DNA from: Epiperipatus broadwayi
Taxonomy: Eukaryota > Onychophora > Udeonychophora > Euonychophora > Peripatidae
Direction of reading: 5' to 3'
DNA length: 64,000 bases
NCBI GenBank assembly: GCA_028023455.1
Contig: JAQFVV010012405.1
Location: forward strand, 10,187,923 to 10,251,922
Shown piece by piece: positions 36,655 through 47,999 of this stretch. Made by a program: the position numbers and the translations under genes. Each line of letters opens with the position of its first letter. Position 1 is the first letter of the stretch. Under the pieces are notes generated by a model that was not told where the DNA came from, ran no database searches, and saw only the letters and a list, made by a program, of their open reading frames with translations.

Positions 36655-39242
36655 TGTACCGGTCGAAATCCACCACCACCGCAAGTCAAATCGGATTCAA
36701 ACTCAGCTGAACCAAAACTGAATTCAAACCCAACTCAACAGCTCAGATAGCAGAAATCGACGGCACCGTGCTATGTGCCAAGAACTAGCTCAACGGTTGG
36801 TGAGGACTAGAGACTCCTGAGTAACACTAATATCTGAGAATTTATATACTTTGAATAATTTTATAAATCGAATCATATGTATGTTCGGGTTGCCAACACA
36901 GACAGCGAGTATTAACATTTAAATAATTATAAAAAGAATGATGAACTAAGAAACCAAGTATGTTAGAAAATATTTAATAATAATAATAATTTGTTTTGTT
37001 CACTAAAATATAGATTGCATTAGTTACCTCTAGTCTTTAAAAGAATTTATAAATATAATAAGAGTGGCGGTCCTTATCATATGCCAACAAGTATTACACA
37101 ACATGGGATTCTATGTCTATGCCCCCAACGAGAAATATAAAGGCAGATAAAGGTATTCATTAAGAACGGAAATGATTGTTCTAATTTTATTACGGTGGAA
37201 TGTGAGATTTATTTTCACATTCGGAAATCTATTCATGAAGAGCAAAACGTATTTTAAGGCATAACTTTAATCTCTATTTGAAAACTGATTTAAACTAAAT
37301 ATATTTGAGAATTGGTTCGACTTTAATTTAAATCACTTCATCACGAATTACGAGCACGGAGCGGGTTTTACCGGGACAAAGATGCACGGTACTGACGAAT
37401 TACAAAGCAGAGAGTAAAATTGAAAGATGATCGCTAGTCGATGATCGAAGTCCTATGGCGGCTTGCATTTGGCAAGTCTTACGCCCTTTGACTAATGAAT
37501 AGGAAAGGAAGTACTTTCTTCCTCTAGAAATTTAAATAAGAGAATATGATCACCGACCAGCCTAACGGAGCGGAAGATTGCCTTACGTCAGCAACGTTCG
37601 ATGATGATGACTTGATAGTCATCGTTGAAAAATAAAACCCATGTAGAATGCTCTACGTGATGACTTGACCAATTAATTAAAGTCAAACGAGCTTTTATCA
37701 AACTATTTTAAAACATTTATAAACTATATTAATTATGCCCTAATATCGTGCCCTTCCTGAATATTAATATAAAATAACAAAAGTGGAATTAAAATACATT
37801 TAACCCTTTATCGACTCTTTTTGCAATAAAACATTTAAGGTTATATTCGAATAAATATATTTTAGTGGAACAAGAAATCAATATTTTAACATTTTGTGAG
37901 TATATAAACACTTGTAACTTAGGAGCTGGGGACATAGGTGAAAAACGGAGCTAATAATTTATTATTAGCCAATTATAAAAATAGTAAACATGTAATATTT
38001 TTTTCGACTCGATGATTAATAGAACTTATAAATTTAGTTCTAATGGGCGAGAATAACTATTTAAAATTTATATTATCTTATTTGCGTGAGGCAAATGGAA
38101 CAAAGGAGCTCATCGAATTGAAAGATTATTGGCATATAATTTTAAATAAACGACATTAATAAAGCATACAAATATATATATATATATTAAATGAATCGCC
38201 AGGTAAGAAAAGAAAAGTTTAAAGACTAGAGATTGAAAGAATTACAATATAAATTTATAGTAGCATTTTATAAAGATTTTTACATTAAATAATAAAGAGC
38301 TCTTAAATAGGAGGAGTGTAAAATAAAGTTCGAACTGGCCAGAAAGTTTAATGTTCATTATAGAAATATATTACCCCTTCTGCTGGTCCTTAAGTTACAT
38401 CTCCAAGTTGTTGAAAATGTAGGCATCATTGGTTGACTACTGGAACAGTATTTTAGTAGCTTTCATAATTTTAGCAGAATGATCGGTCCGGAAAAAGGTT
38501 CAGCAGCTCCATTGAAGATTTCTCGGGACTTTAGGAACCATAGCCAGATTCCTGATGTTCTAGCCCTCTATCATGATGAAATACAATTTTTATATGCACA
38601 GAGTTCACTGCACTACTCTACAACAAAGCTAGCTTTTTTTTTCTCCTGACTTTTCAGGGCTATATATATTGTCCAGATCCCTTAAGGCTAGCGCTCATTT
38701 TATTATCAATGTGTTTTTTTATAATTAGTTGTTTTCAAATACATTCCTTCGATAAGGCTTTCAAACTAATTAGCTTGAATTCCTTCTCTAATTGAAAATG
38801 AATTCTTAAGATTTGAAAATGATTTAATTAGAAAAAGGAATCCTTATCTTTTTCCAATTCATAAAACTTTACTATTGTTTTTAAGAATTTTAAAGCTTAT
38901 CGAAGGAATGTAGCTTTTAATCTACGAAACTTTACAAATTATTTAAAGGTGAAAAAAACAAGTATTCCCGACGCAATGAAACTTTCGAACAATTATATAT
39001 ATTTAATATTTACAAATATATATACGCACAATAAATTCATGATAAAATATATCATGAATTTATTTAGAGAATTGATCAAATTTAAACTAAACTAATTAAT
39101 TTTACTACGTATTTGAAACAAGTTATTCATTATGGAAATTAGCGTGGATTGAACGTATAAAGCCCCATTGCATCGGAAATTTAAGGTTAGCACTAGGCTA
39201 AACAACATGAAGCCAGGATCGAACTCAGATCCGACTGCTTCA
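36655..39242. mobile_element. Nested 2588-bp solo LTR (TG...CA) with ATAT duplication
   Basis: It starts TGTACCGG and ends GCTTCA, with ATAT directly before (36651-36654) and after (39243-39246). LTR B shows the uninterrupted AAAATATATCAATAAC at 47257-47272, so the empty site is in the window. TG...CA ends, a 4-bp duplication and lack of an internal coding region identify a solo LTR left by recombination. Its interior is richer in complex sequence at 37380-37620 than the host LTR. Near the right end a GGATCGAACTCAGATCC piece forms a perfect T-arm-like hairpin. No ORF is supported. Confidence 0.85.
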
Positions 39243-39542
39243 ATATCAATAACATAACAATAATTGAATATACATATCTGTAAAATATATCAATAACATA
39301 ACAATAATTTAGACTAAAATATTTCCTAAATTAGAAATATTTATAAAATGGATACATCTCTGTAATCTATACATATTCAATTAAACTACAGACATACCAC
39401 TCACATATATATACGTGATTCTGCATATATAAAAATTTAACATTATTTGAATGGGCACTCTGAGAGGGTTTAAACCTGGCATATAGATAGATGTGTGGGT
39501 AAAATAAGTAGAATGGGCAGATGGATGAAACTGACCATTTCA

Positions 39543-40182
39543 TATTCCCAAACTTACTTAAAAAAACAAATAAAAAATGCCTTTACTTAATCTGAATTAT
39601 TAATAATCAATGATCAAATGTTGTGTTTTCATTTAAACAACTAAATTCAAAACTCTACTACTATCATAACATATCTCAAAGTATTCCTAGCCTTGCTTAG
39701 CTATTGCACTCATGCTCCACCCCAAAAAACAACTTATCTAAGTTGATTATAGATATATAAAACAACAGAAAAAACTTCCTAAGGTAATTAGATAATATAA
39801 ATTTAGATATATAAAAAAAACTATATTTCTAAAATGATACAAAAAAAAGTAAATGTAAAAGTAATCAGATGTTGTTAGTAAACCCCAGGGTTGGTTAGTT
39901 TAATTTACAAGGGGAAAGTAGGGGTTTGATCCATATATTTCCTATGATTGTTTAGGTAGGATCAGGGGGTTGTTTGATATCTGGCTTTAGTCTAGAAGGA
40001 CAGTAAACTCATATGACCATCATATTTTTCTTTCAACATCATTGCCATCTTATCTTTTCACATTCTATTTATATATAAGTGTTCTCCTCTTGGCATCACT
40101 CTTGGGGTCTTAGATTTAAATCTGATCTTGGAAGCACACAAATCTCTACCCCTGTCAATATTCTGGTAATCTGATATTTTGA
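39543..40182. other. Internal region of the retrotransposon, next to LTR A
   Basis: The sequence has only broken minus-strand reading continuing from the RNase H-like frame (about 40180-40080). No TGG-type primer-binding site is seen directly beside LTR A on plus. In minus orientation the last bases before the LTR read GTTTGGGAATA, a poor polypurine tract. Confidence 0.4.
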
Positions 40183-40731
40183 TCAAGGGTTGATCCCATT
40201 TATTGAGGGTAAGTACTGTAAAAGAAACCCAATGGATGACTTATCTGGTGGTTTCTTGTGAAACACTGTCGAAAGATTGGCATGTAAATCAGACCAGCCA
40301 AATGGTTTCTCAATGGCTTCTTTGGGTCTCCAAGGTCTACAGCAAAACAGAAGCTCCCTTAACTCAGGAGATACAATCCGATATTCATCTATCTTCCTAT
40401 AACTGCTTTGGGTAAACCTAGGCTCCTTTCTGACTGGTTGTATAATTTCTGAGGGCTCCGGAGGTCTGCACTGCCAGCAATGAAGGTCACTGAAATCCCA
40501 CCTCATTAAACTGCCCACCATATTGGTCAACACTGCCAACTGTTGGTATCTCAGGGATGTGTGGTCTGGTTTAGATTTTACTGGATGTCTATCAATACTA
40601 TTCAGAACTTCCTGACCAGAGTGGTATACCATCCTACAATCAAGTTCCAGCAGTGCCACACTCCATCTCACTGTGCGACCACTGTTACCAACCTCCAGAT
40701 CAATGATATTACATTTTTCAGCTCCATTCAA
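40183..40731 (-). pseudogene. RNase H-tail-like ORF of the LTR element
   Basis: An open frame of 182 residues. Residues about 18-50 (GRTVRWSVALLELDCRMVYH, then SGQE ... R.PV) follow the pattern R-W-x-L-x2-x-D-x3-Y-x-x-G-x-E with an Arg-rich end. This is the conserved finish of Ty3/Gypsy-type RNase H, where it precedes the integrase. The rest (52-182) is Trp/Cys/Pro-containing and unrecognised. I see no HHCC integrase finger. The start codon is arbitrary, because the same frame continues open a little upstream. Reverse transcriptase motifs that should lie upstream are missing. This supports a deletion derivative rather than a working pol. Confidence 0.5.
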
Positions 40732-40739
40732 TATTCCTC

Positions 40740-42050
40740 ACTCAGATGGACCTTTCTCAGTTTCTTTTTCTTCCTGGTGAAGCTCTATTTGTTCAACTAT
40801 TTCACCTAGTAATTTAGCTGGAATTACTGTCTCTGTCTTTTCTATTTTTTTGTTGGAATGTATTCTACCTCAGTGATTATTTCCAAAAAAAGTTTCTCTC
40901 TTTCCTCAATCATTTATAAATCAACTTTTAATCTTTCTGTTCCATCACTGACAGCTTCCAGCTTTTCTGCTGTTTTTAAAGGTTCCATAATTTCAGGTAT
41001 GATGGGCATTATTTCTTCCTCACTTAATGGAATTAATTTAATAGTTTCCTTTTCCATCACAATGTCCTCTTTCTCATTGACAATTTCTACCCCCAATCTC
41101 TCTAAAGCACTTGGCTTGACCTTTTCTTCAATGGCTCCCACATCAATCTTTTCCACTGGTATATTTATCTTTATCAATTCTCTTTCTGTAATTGATGTTA
41201 TCTGCGCCTCAATCTGTTCATCAAGTCCAGCTTCTCCTTTGGCATTTTTAAGAATTTCTCCTGGTTTTTTGAAGGTGAGATCACACTTTCTACAGTTTCC
41301 CTTATAACCTCTATTTCTTCCTTCTTAGCCTCAACTCCTGTTTTCACTGACTTTGGTATAATTTGGGTTGTTAGTTGTACAGTTTTTGTAACCTGCTCTA
41401 ATTCAGCCATATACTCTGATTCTGTTTTGTCCCTTTCTTCTTTCACTGTATTATTACTATCTGCGATATGCTTGGCCGATTATGTACCTTCTTTCTTTAT
41501 CCTCATCTCTATCTCTTTCTTCATTACCTCTTGCTCACATGGACCTTTCTTGGTTTCTACTATACTCTGGTACATCTGATCCTCTGTACTTTCTTGATTG
41601 TTCAACTCCTCTCTTCTATCTACATTATCCCCCTTTTCTTTCTGATCCTTTCTATCCTTTTCTTCTTGATCCTTTCTTCCCTTTTCTTTCTGATCCATTC
41701 TATCCTTTTCTTTCTGATCTATTCTTCCTTTTTCTTCCTTTTTCTTCCCTTTCTTTCTGATCTATCTCTGGGGTCGTTAAGACTGTATCTGCCTTTAACT
41801 CCCCTAGATTTTCTTGTTGCCCTTTGATTTCTCTTCTATCTCTGACTTCCAAACCTCCCATGAGTTTTGTCATCGCCTGTCAGCCTTCTGTCAAACCCTT
41901 TCAACTTCTGACTCCAGCCTTTGACACATTGCTATTATGTTTTGGTTCATGGTTTTTAGGTTTTGATCGATTTTTTCTGACCTCCTTGACTTTTCTTTCA
42001 TCCAATATTGCATTTAGGAGAACTTTGAAAGAAGGCCTGCATTTATGACA
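40740..42050 (-). pseudogene. Gag-like Lys/Glu-rich coiled-coil region, frameshifted
   Basis: Minus-strand frames at 41698-41480, 41446-41198 and 41177-40914 form one broken reading. It starts with charged repeats (KDQKEKG-type, from a minisatellite at about 41640-41760). It continues through a coiled-coil-like stretch (EERDKTESEYMAELEQV) and ends with an acidic/hydrophobic tail. The first two frames match and are separated by one stop. The third is shifted. Further upstream (about 42048-41830), broken minus-strand reading shows an FDRRLTGDD-like phrase. Composition suits a Gag coiled-coil or a non-autonomous element's unique protein. No zinc knuckle is seen. The leucine-rich plus-strand ORFs here are shadows. 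Confidence 0.45.
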
Positions 42051-42839
42051 GGTTGTATGTTCATGGCTGGTTGTACCATGGAGGGGTTTTTAAAATATAT
42101 GGGGTCTTTTATCTTTTTCTCGGTACCAATACCCATTCTTTCGTTTTACAATATTTAATTACTATGGCTATATTGTCTATCAACCATTTGGCTATTATGA
42201 TAAAAAGTTTTTAAAATTGCTATATAAATATGGCTTATCACCATTCTCCCCTCTAGTAATGGTTCCACCCATGGTCCAATTATCTAATAGCCTCAGCCCA
42301 CTTCTAACTTGCTCTATCTCCATTATGTATAGTGGAATACTTACTTATAAAATAATTTAGTCAAATTACGATAGCTACACCCAATATAGTTATTAAATGT
42401 TTTGCCTAATATACATATAGTTCATAAATTATAATACTAGAAATTTAAAATATAAGCTATATAAAATTCATGAATCAATATTTATTAAAATAAAATTTAT
42501 TCTTACCAAGTATCTGTTTCTTTTTAAATCAACTGCAATCGTTTCTACTAATAAAATTTTTTTTATAAAGATTTATTATTGTGTTTAATATAATTATTAT
42601 CATTACTATGCCAGTTTTAACTTTATTTGAGTACCCATACAATAATATAGTTTATTGATCTTGCCCAACTCGTTTCATTGTCCGTATCCAACTCTTTAAA
42701 ACATTTCAAAATATTACACAAAAAAACATTGGATTTTCCCTTACTATTAATATGCTTTTCTCACTCCTGATGACAACATTTATTATGAGAGACATATAGT
42801 CTTCTCTGAGCGCCAGTCATCAGTGAGCAAGTAACATTA
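42051..42839. other. Internal region, non-coding
   Basis: No continuous frame or motif is seen. The sequence becomes more AT-rich towards the tandem array. Confidence 0.35.
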
Positions 42840-44513
42840 AGCTTATGCATATCATACACAAAAAAAAATTCAACTGTTTATTAGACCACTCTAATTATAA
42901 TGAATATTTCACTTCAATAGCCCCTTGTGTATATATCAACTCTGCACCAGCAAAAGAAAAAAAAATCACTTGACCTCTCCAGTATATGCCAATCAAAAAA
43001 ATTTTTACATATATAGTCTGGAAGAAAATAATTTTACATCTATATACTATTTCATAATTTTAACTTTTGACTAACAGGCGATTTGACAAAGTTTGAACCT
43101 AAACAAAAAAACATTTTTATTAATACCTGTTTTATCCCATGTTAATATTTCATAATTATACACACAACATATCTTGATAACAGAAGTTATGGCATATTAA
43201 AAAAAAATCTGGAAAAATTTTGTATATATATATTTACTGACACAGAGTGTGAAAATATGGACCAACTCAGAATACAAAACAAACCCCTATTTCCCAACAA
43301 AGTATTCAAACCTGGACAAAAAATTTCTACATGCATTAATGAGTCCAATAGATATATAAACAAAAAATTCTACACACACATACACGCATATTCAGTGTGT
43401 GAACTAGATCAAGGACCTCATGCTTGGATATCCGGAATAATTTTTAAAAAACAAAATTATATCACATATATAAAAAAAACTTTATATATCCAAAAAAAAA
43501 AACTCTTCTGTTTTACCTTTTTTTTTATTTAAACCAAAATTATCATTTAGATATGTGTATGTTTATATTGTAAAATCCATATTGTTGTGTCAAAAACTCG
43601 GAAAAAAAAATCAATACATATTTTGAGCAACAAAAAATTTAGCACACCTATATATATATATCCCCTTCCTATCTTTGCTCTCTCTCTAACCGCCTGCATT
43701 CAATTAATGGTCATGTAAAACAATTACCGAAATCTAACATCTGGGCGTTTATAATCCGAGAGAAAAAAATTGTACAAATATATATTTCTTACTTCCACAT
43801 ACATTCGATTCAAGGTAGTGGAAAATAATTAACGAATTGAGCAAAAAAAAAAAAACTAATACCTATATATATATATTCCACTCACATGCATTCCATTTAG
43901 TGTTATGGAAATACTTAACGAACTCGATCAAAAAAAATAATATATATATTTTGAGAGATTTAAAAAACAAAGCTTTTAAAATTTATTCTACTTTGTAGCC
44001 TGAATTTGTATATATTTGTGATTTATACAAGTGAAATCGTAGAACCTGGAGAGAAAAATAATTTATACATACATCAATCAAATGGAGTGTGGGAATACTA
44101 TCCGAAGTTCTTAATTTATGGTGTCAGAACTCAAAAAAAAAATTATACACATATATATGCACACCCTTCTCCCCACATATATTCAGTTCAGGAAGAAAAA
44201 TTCACATACACACATATACAGCCAATGTGTTTTCAGTTGTGGGCCATAGGAGTAATCGAATAGACTCATGTTTGTACAGAAGTCAGGAAAAAAAATTACA
44301 CACATACAACAAGTGATATGGGAACACATCCATGTCAACATCCCCTCTCAGGTATGCAGGTTTATATTCGAAAGCCCCAGTTGGTACATCAGAAACCAGA
44401 GAAAAACAAATTTACATATGCATTTTCTGTTTCTCATGCTAGATTCATTCATGGTTTGCTAACTAAGTAACTGCGCCAGTTGGGCAATCAGAACCTGGAG
44501 AAAAAAAAACCTA
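42840..44513. repeat. Degenerate tandem array of A-rich motif beside LTR B
   Basis: A motif of the form (C)CTGGAGAAAAAAAATTAYACAC recurs at irregular spacing of about 80-125 bp, at about 43315, 43600, 43762, 43842, 43928, 44048, 44128, 44198, 44285, 44398 and 44498. More diverged copies lie back to 42850. Between motifs, phrases such as CACATACATTC and GTGTGGAAATA recur. The last copy abuts LTR B. Several ORFs (43257-43532, 44006-44462) run through the array with repetitive peptides and are not genes. Tandem repeats in untranslated regions next to an LTR are known in other LTR elements. Confidence 0.7.
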
Positions 44514-45864
44514 TGTAATGGTAAGAATTGTTCTTCCACGTAACAAAATCTAGAACACAGGCAAAATACCCTAAAGCTGATCGAATCCGGATACTGGGAT
44601 CCAGAATCCAACCAACATTCAATCCTTTCACCTCTGCTCAATGATTTAACACCCTATGGATGACATTCCTCAATGTACACAGACAATCAATTTACCCTCA
44701 GTCCGGCAATTACTCCCGGTGGAACAAGACACTCATAAATTAACTAACAGACTGATCTACATATATATGAAATGGTATATGTGCAAATTAAATATAGAGT
44801 TGAATAAAATGAATTCATGGACAATAAAAATATGCAAACGAGTTATAATTTTAAATATTATTACTTTAATAAAATAATAATAAAATAATAGCAAACAATA
44901 AATCAAAACATACAAAATTATGTGATGGGAACATGAGATATAACGCTTGCAGGTGTTAGATAACTGCTGAGATGAATGTTACATATCTCGTTATAAGTGT
45001 TTAATAATGTGTAGTGTGGTATTGGAATTTCATGCCTATATTAATTAATATGCCAAATTTCTAGCTCTTTTGTAGTCTGCTAGATCATGTGGAACTTTAC
45101 AGCCAAAGTTATATAACTAACTATAATAGCACTCCTATAGCGTCTATCTATACAAAGTTAAATCGAGCATGTAATTAGGCTCAGAGATATGCAAGTTAGC
45201 ATGTTAACCTAAATTAGGACATACACTAATACTAGATAAGCATTTACTATAAAAAGGAGAGAAAACTGGTTTATGATAGGTTTACCTATATCCTCTATGG
45301 CACATATTAAAATATTAATTAAGCAAAAAGGTGCGAATGGGTCATTATTCACGGGCTTCAGTCTCCAAAGACTCGGTTTGCCCTAAGACTGCTCAATTTG
45401 CCATGAATAAGAACATTAGTAGTTCAGTTAGTCAGATAAGCATTATGAATCATCTAGGTCCTTGTGCCCTAGTTCTAAAAGTGTGCTTGAACCTGAACTA
45501 AAGTGGATGAGAATGAACTCCACCAGCATGTCATCAAGAATCATGCAGCAAGCTGATAAGCATACATTGCATACTTTGTAAGGACACATCCACGACTTAT
45601 GCATATATATATAATGCAATTGCATAACATTATATTACCATGCCTTAAAATGAGATAGCATCTATTTGCATATCTATACAATCCAGTTCTCAAATTTAGT
45701 ATTTTAAATATACTATTTAGGGACTAAATTAATTAGTAACCTAGTTTAACATTATCACCTGTGTCTCAACATATATAAATCTAAGGAGGATAAAGCATAT
45801 TTGCAGAGTAATTACGAATAAACATTAAAATATGCTTTGAGAATATTTCTGTGGCTAGTTCCAA

Positions 45865-45923
<59 letters not shown>

Positions 45924-47522
45924 TAATTCATAACTAGAATTAAGCAAACTACATAAAATAACTAGATAACTGATTATTGTAATATTAATACCAAAACTTA
46001 ATCAGTAAAATAATATGATCTTAAAACAGCGAGTGAGAATGAAGAATAATAATTCAATTGTTTAATATTAAATTATAGCGAAGATTTGAAATTATCTTCA
46101 CAAATCGATAAGCTAAAATTATATTTATAAATACTCATTGTTTCGAGTCATTTGGCATATTAAATACATATATTATTAAAATGATAAAATCATAGAATAA
46201 ATTGAATAGATTTAGAAATAGGCATAAAAAGACCGCAGAAAATTATACATTTAAAATAGATTATTAGGAGTTTTACATTTTAAAAGAGAATTCAAGTTTT
46301 ACATTATAAAAGAGAATTCAAGTTTTACAATCAGACAAGATTTAGCATTTTACAATCAGGCAAGACTTGGCATTTAACAATCTTCTTTGTAGATTTTAGT
46401 AAAGGTGTTTGGGAAAGCAGATTTAATGGATAGCTAGGTTTTAAAAGAAAGAAACGAAAGTCACTATTTATAAACAGAGCTCTGAAAAAAATTTACCATT
46501 TAGTGGTTTCCATTGCAGTTAGTTTTGAAGCACTTGGAAGGATAATAAGTTGACACTTTTGATGATGATGTGCCATTAATAGAGATTTTCCACAGGCTAC
46601 TTTTGCTTTGCTGATGTAGGCATTAGTTTTCATCGGCCCACAAAGTTCTTCTCCATTCACTGTGAGGAGAGAGGCAGTGATTTTATCACCATCATATTCA
46701 CTCATTTTTAGGTGAAACTGATGTGAATTCGGCCTACAGTTCACTTAATATATATATGATCTCTTGTTAATAAAACTTTAAGTATTTATACTTTTTAAGC
46801 TCCGTCCACCTGTTAATTTTTATGAGCTTGAATGTAGCTGAAAAGTCCATTTAATTATTTTGGCAAAACATTTAATAATTACAACTGGTAGAAAAACTCA
46901 TTTATTTATTTTAGAAAAAACAATTTTAGTTATAACAACGTAATTTAGATTTTGTTTTCCTGACTATTTTGTTGTTAACATTTTATATTTAACAAATAAC
47001 ATCCACACTATTTTAGGACTATTTTAGGACTAAATGCGTGACCTAAATTAAAATCTGTTTACAAAATGAAATGTTATTTTGACAACATTACCTTCACAAT
47101 TAGTAGAAAACATTTTATAACCATATGTGGCAGAATAAATGCAGAATAACAGGAAATATGTGTATGCGATTTCAATAATACAACAATAAATTTGCTAAAT
47201 AATTTAAGTAAAATATTTCTTAAACTAGAAATATTTATAAATTGAATATACATATCTGTAAAATATATCAATAACATAACAATAATTTACACTAAAATAT
47301 TTCCTAAATTAGAAATATTTATAAAATGGATACATCTCTGTAATCTATACATATTCAATTAAACTACAGACATACCACTCGCATATATATATACGTGATT
47401 CTGCATATATAAAAATTTAACATTATTTGAATGGGCACTCTGAGAGGGTTTAAACTTGGCATATAGATAGATGTGTGGATAAAATAAGTGAAATGGGCAG
47501 ATGGATGAAACTGACCGTTTCA
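44514..47522 (-). repeat. LTR B, uninterrupted 3009 bp
   Basis: It begins TGTAATGG at 44514 and ends CCGTTTCA at 47522, followed by ATAT. It lacks both insertions found in LTR A and so gives the unit length. A (TA)n expansion of about 53 bp sits at 45867-45919 where LTR A has a short TA run. The segment 46480-46745 is the most complex part and keeps an open frame on minus (separate entry). Small ORFs at 44459-44877, 45443-45625 and 47074-47277 are incidental. Confidence 0.85.
46493..46744 (-). CDS. Small ORF inside LTR B, conserved position in LTR A
   Basis: An 83-residue frame in the element's presumed sense strand (start MNCRPNSHQFHLKMSEYDGD, end TAMETTKW). The matching stretch of LTR A (about 36120-35875) has the same frame except for a TAG within the EYDG region, a second premature stop (TGT CAA to TGT TAA) and a 3-bp in-frame difference (GAAGAA versus GAA). 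No family is recognised. It could be an LTR-encoded small protein, a captured exon, or a frame open by chance in the most GC-rich part of the LTR. Confidence 0.3.
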   Translation of the reverse strand: MNCRPNSHQFHLKMSEYDGDKITASLLTVNGEELCGPMKTNAYISKAKVACGKSLLMAHHHQKCQLIILPSASKLTAMETTKW

Positions 47523-47645
47523 ATATATATATATATTTAAAGTCTGTTTTTAAATCTCCTTACTTCTATTTCAATATTACATATTCTGTCTGTATTCTGC
47601 TCAACCCTCCTCTGTATATTCAAATGAAAATATTGATATTTTACT
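47523..47645. other. Short spacer after LTR B
   Basis: It begins with a TA run that supplies the ATAT flank of the retrotransposon. Nothing else is recognised. Confidence 0.5.
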
Positions 47646-47649
47646 TATG

Positions 47650-47995
47650 AGGATCAGATTAATCTAAGGTCAACATGATAATACTGGCATCATTAAGGGC
47701 TTTGAGTATTCCATGACCAGATTTTCAGTGATATGGATGACTGAAGATTTGGAGAGTATTAAAACCTATCCATTACAATGTGTAGATTTCCTAACTTAGT
47801 ATAAACCAAGGACTGATTATATATATGTTTGGAAGATGATGATCTGGATATATGAGTACTTATTCAGCATCAAGTATATGTTTTGGAGGTAATTTATCTT
47901 TTTCACATATATGTGGTCATGTATATTGCATATATTGGATAGAATGGATGACTGTAGGGAGCTTGAAATTCTGGGTTTAAATCCTCTTTATATAT
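47650..47995 (+). repeat. Solo family A arm
   Basis: This matches the right half of family A foldbacks: CCATGACCAGATTTTCAGTG, TGAAGATTTGGAGAGT, AACCAAGGACTGATTATATA, GATGATCTGGATAT and GGGAGCTTGAAATTCTGG occur in the same order as at 10320-10610. The inverted partner is absent. Confidence 0.7.
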
Positions 47996-47999
47996 ATAT

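Larger units (their letters stand above)
33313..39542 (-). repeat. LTR A, interrupted by two insertions
   Basis: It aligns with LTR B along its whole length, with only scattered substitutions, in three blocks: 33313-34786, 35337-36654 and 39247-39542. The first base pair of the canonical TG start is changed to AG. A 32-bp tandem duplication (CTAGAAATATTTATAAA) at about 36574-36636, absent from LTR B, and a doubled block of about 45 bp around the solo LTR insertion are extra local changes. Short ORFs here (33257-33485, 34290-34538, 35367-35606) are LTR shadows. Confidence 0.85.
33313..47522 (-). mobile_element. LTR retrotransposon with about 3-kb LTRs, nested insertions inside
   Basis: Two long direct repeats (33313-39542 and 44514-47522) bracket an internal region of 4971 bp (39543-44513). 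The repeats begin with TGTAATGG (AGTAATGG in the left copy) and end TTTCA. The outer flanks are ATAT on both sides (33309-33312 and 47523-47526), fitting a 4-bp duplication. The left LTR is enlarged by a 2588-bp solo LTR and a 550-bp segment. The minus-strand call follows the RNase H-like and coiled-coil frames inside. However, a purine-rich GGAGAAAAAAAAA beside the right LTR would fit a polypurine tract in plus orientation, so orientation is not certain. No intact pol is seen, so the element is non-autonomous. It probably belongs to the Ty3/Gypsy side (RNase H tail), as inference. Confidence 0.8.

Noticed and set aside
36655-39242. Inserted mitochondrial DNA in LTR A
   Set aside because: The complex stretch at 37380-37620 looked rRNA-like at first, but the insert has TG...CA ends and a 4-bp duplication and no recognisable mitochondrial gene.
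41468-41827. Leucine/phenylalanine-rich plus-strand frames of 92-119 residues
   Set aside because: They are the complement of the Lys/Glu-rich minus-strand coding repeat. The peptides are periodic, with no membrane-protein signature.
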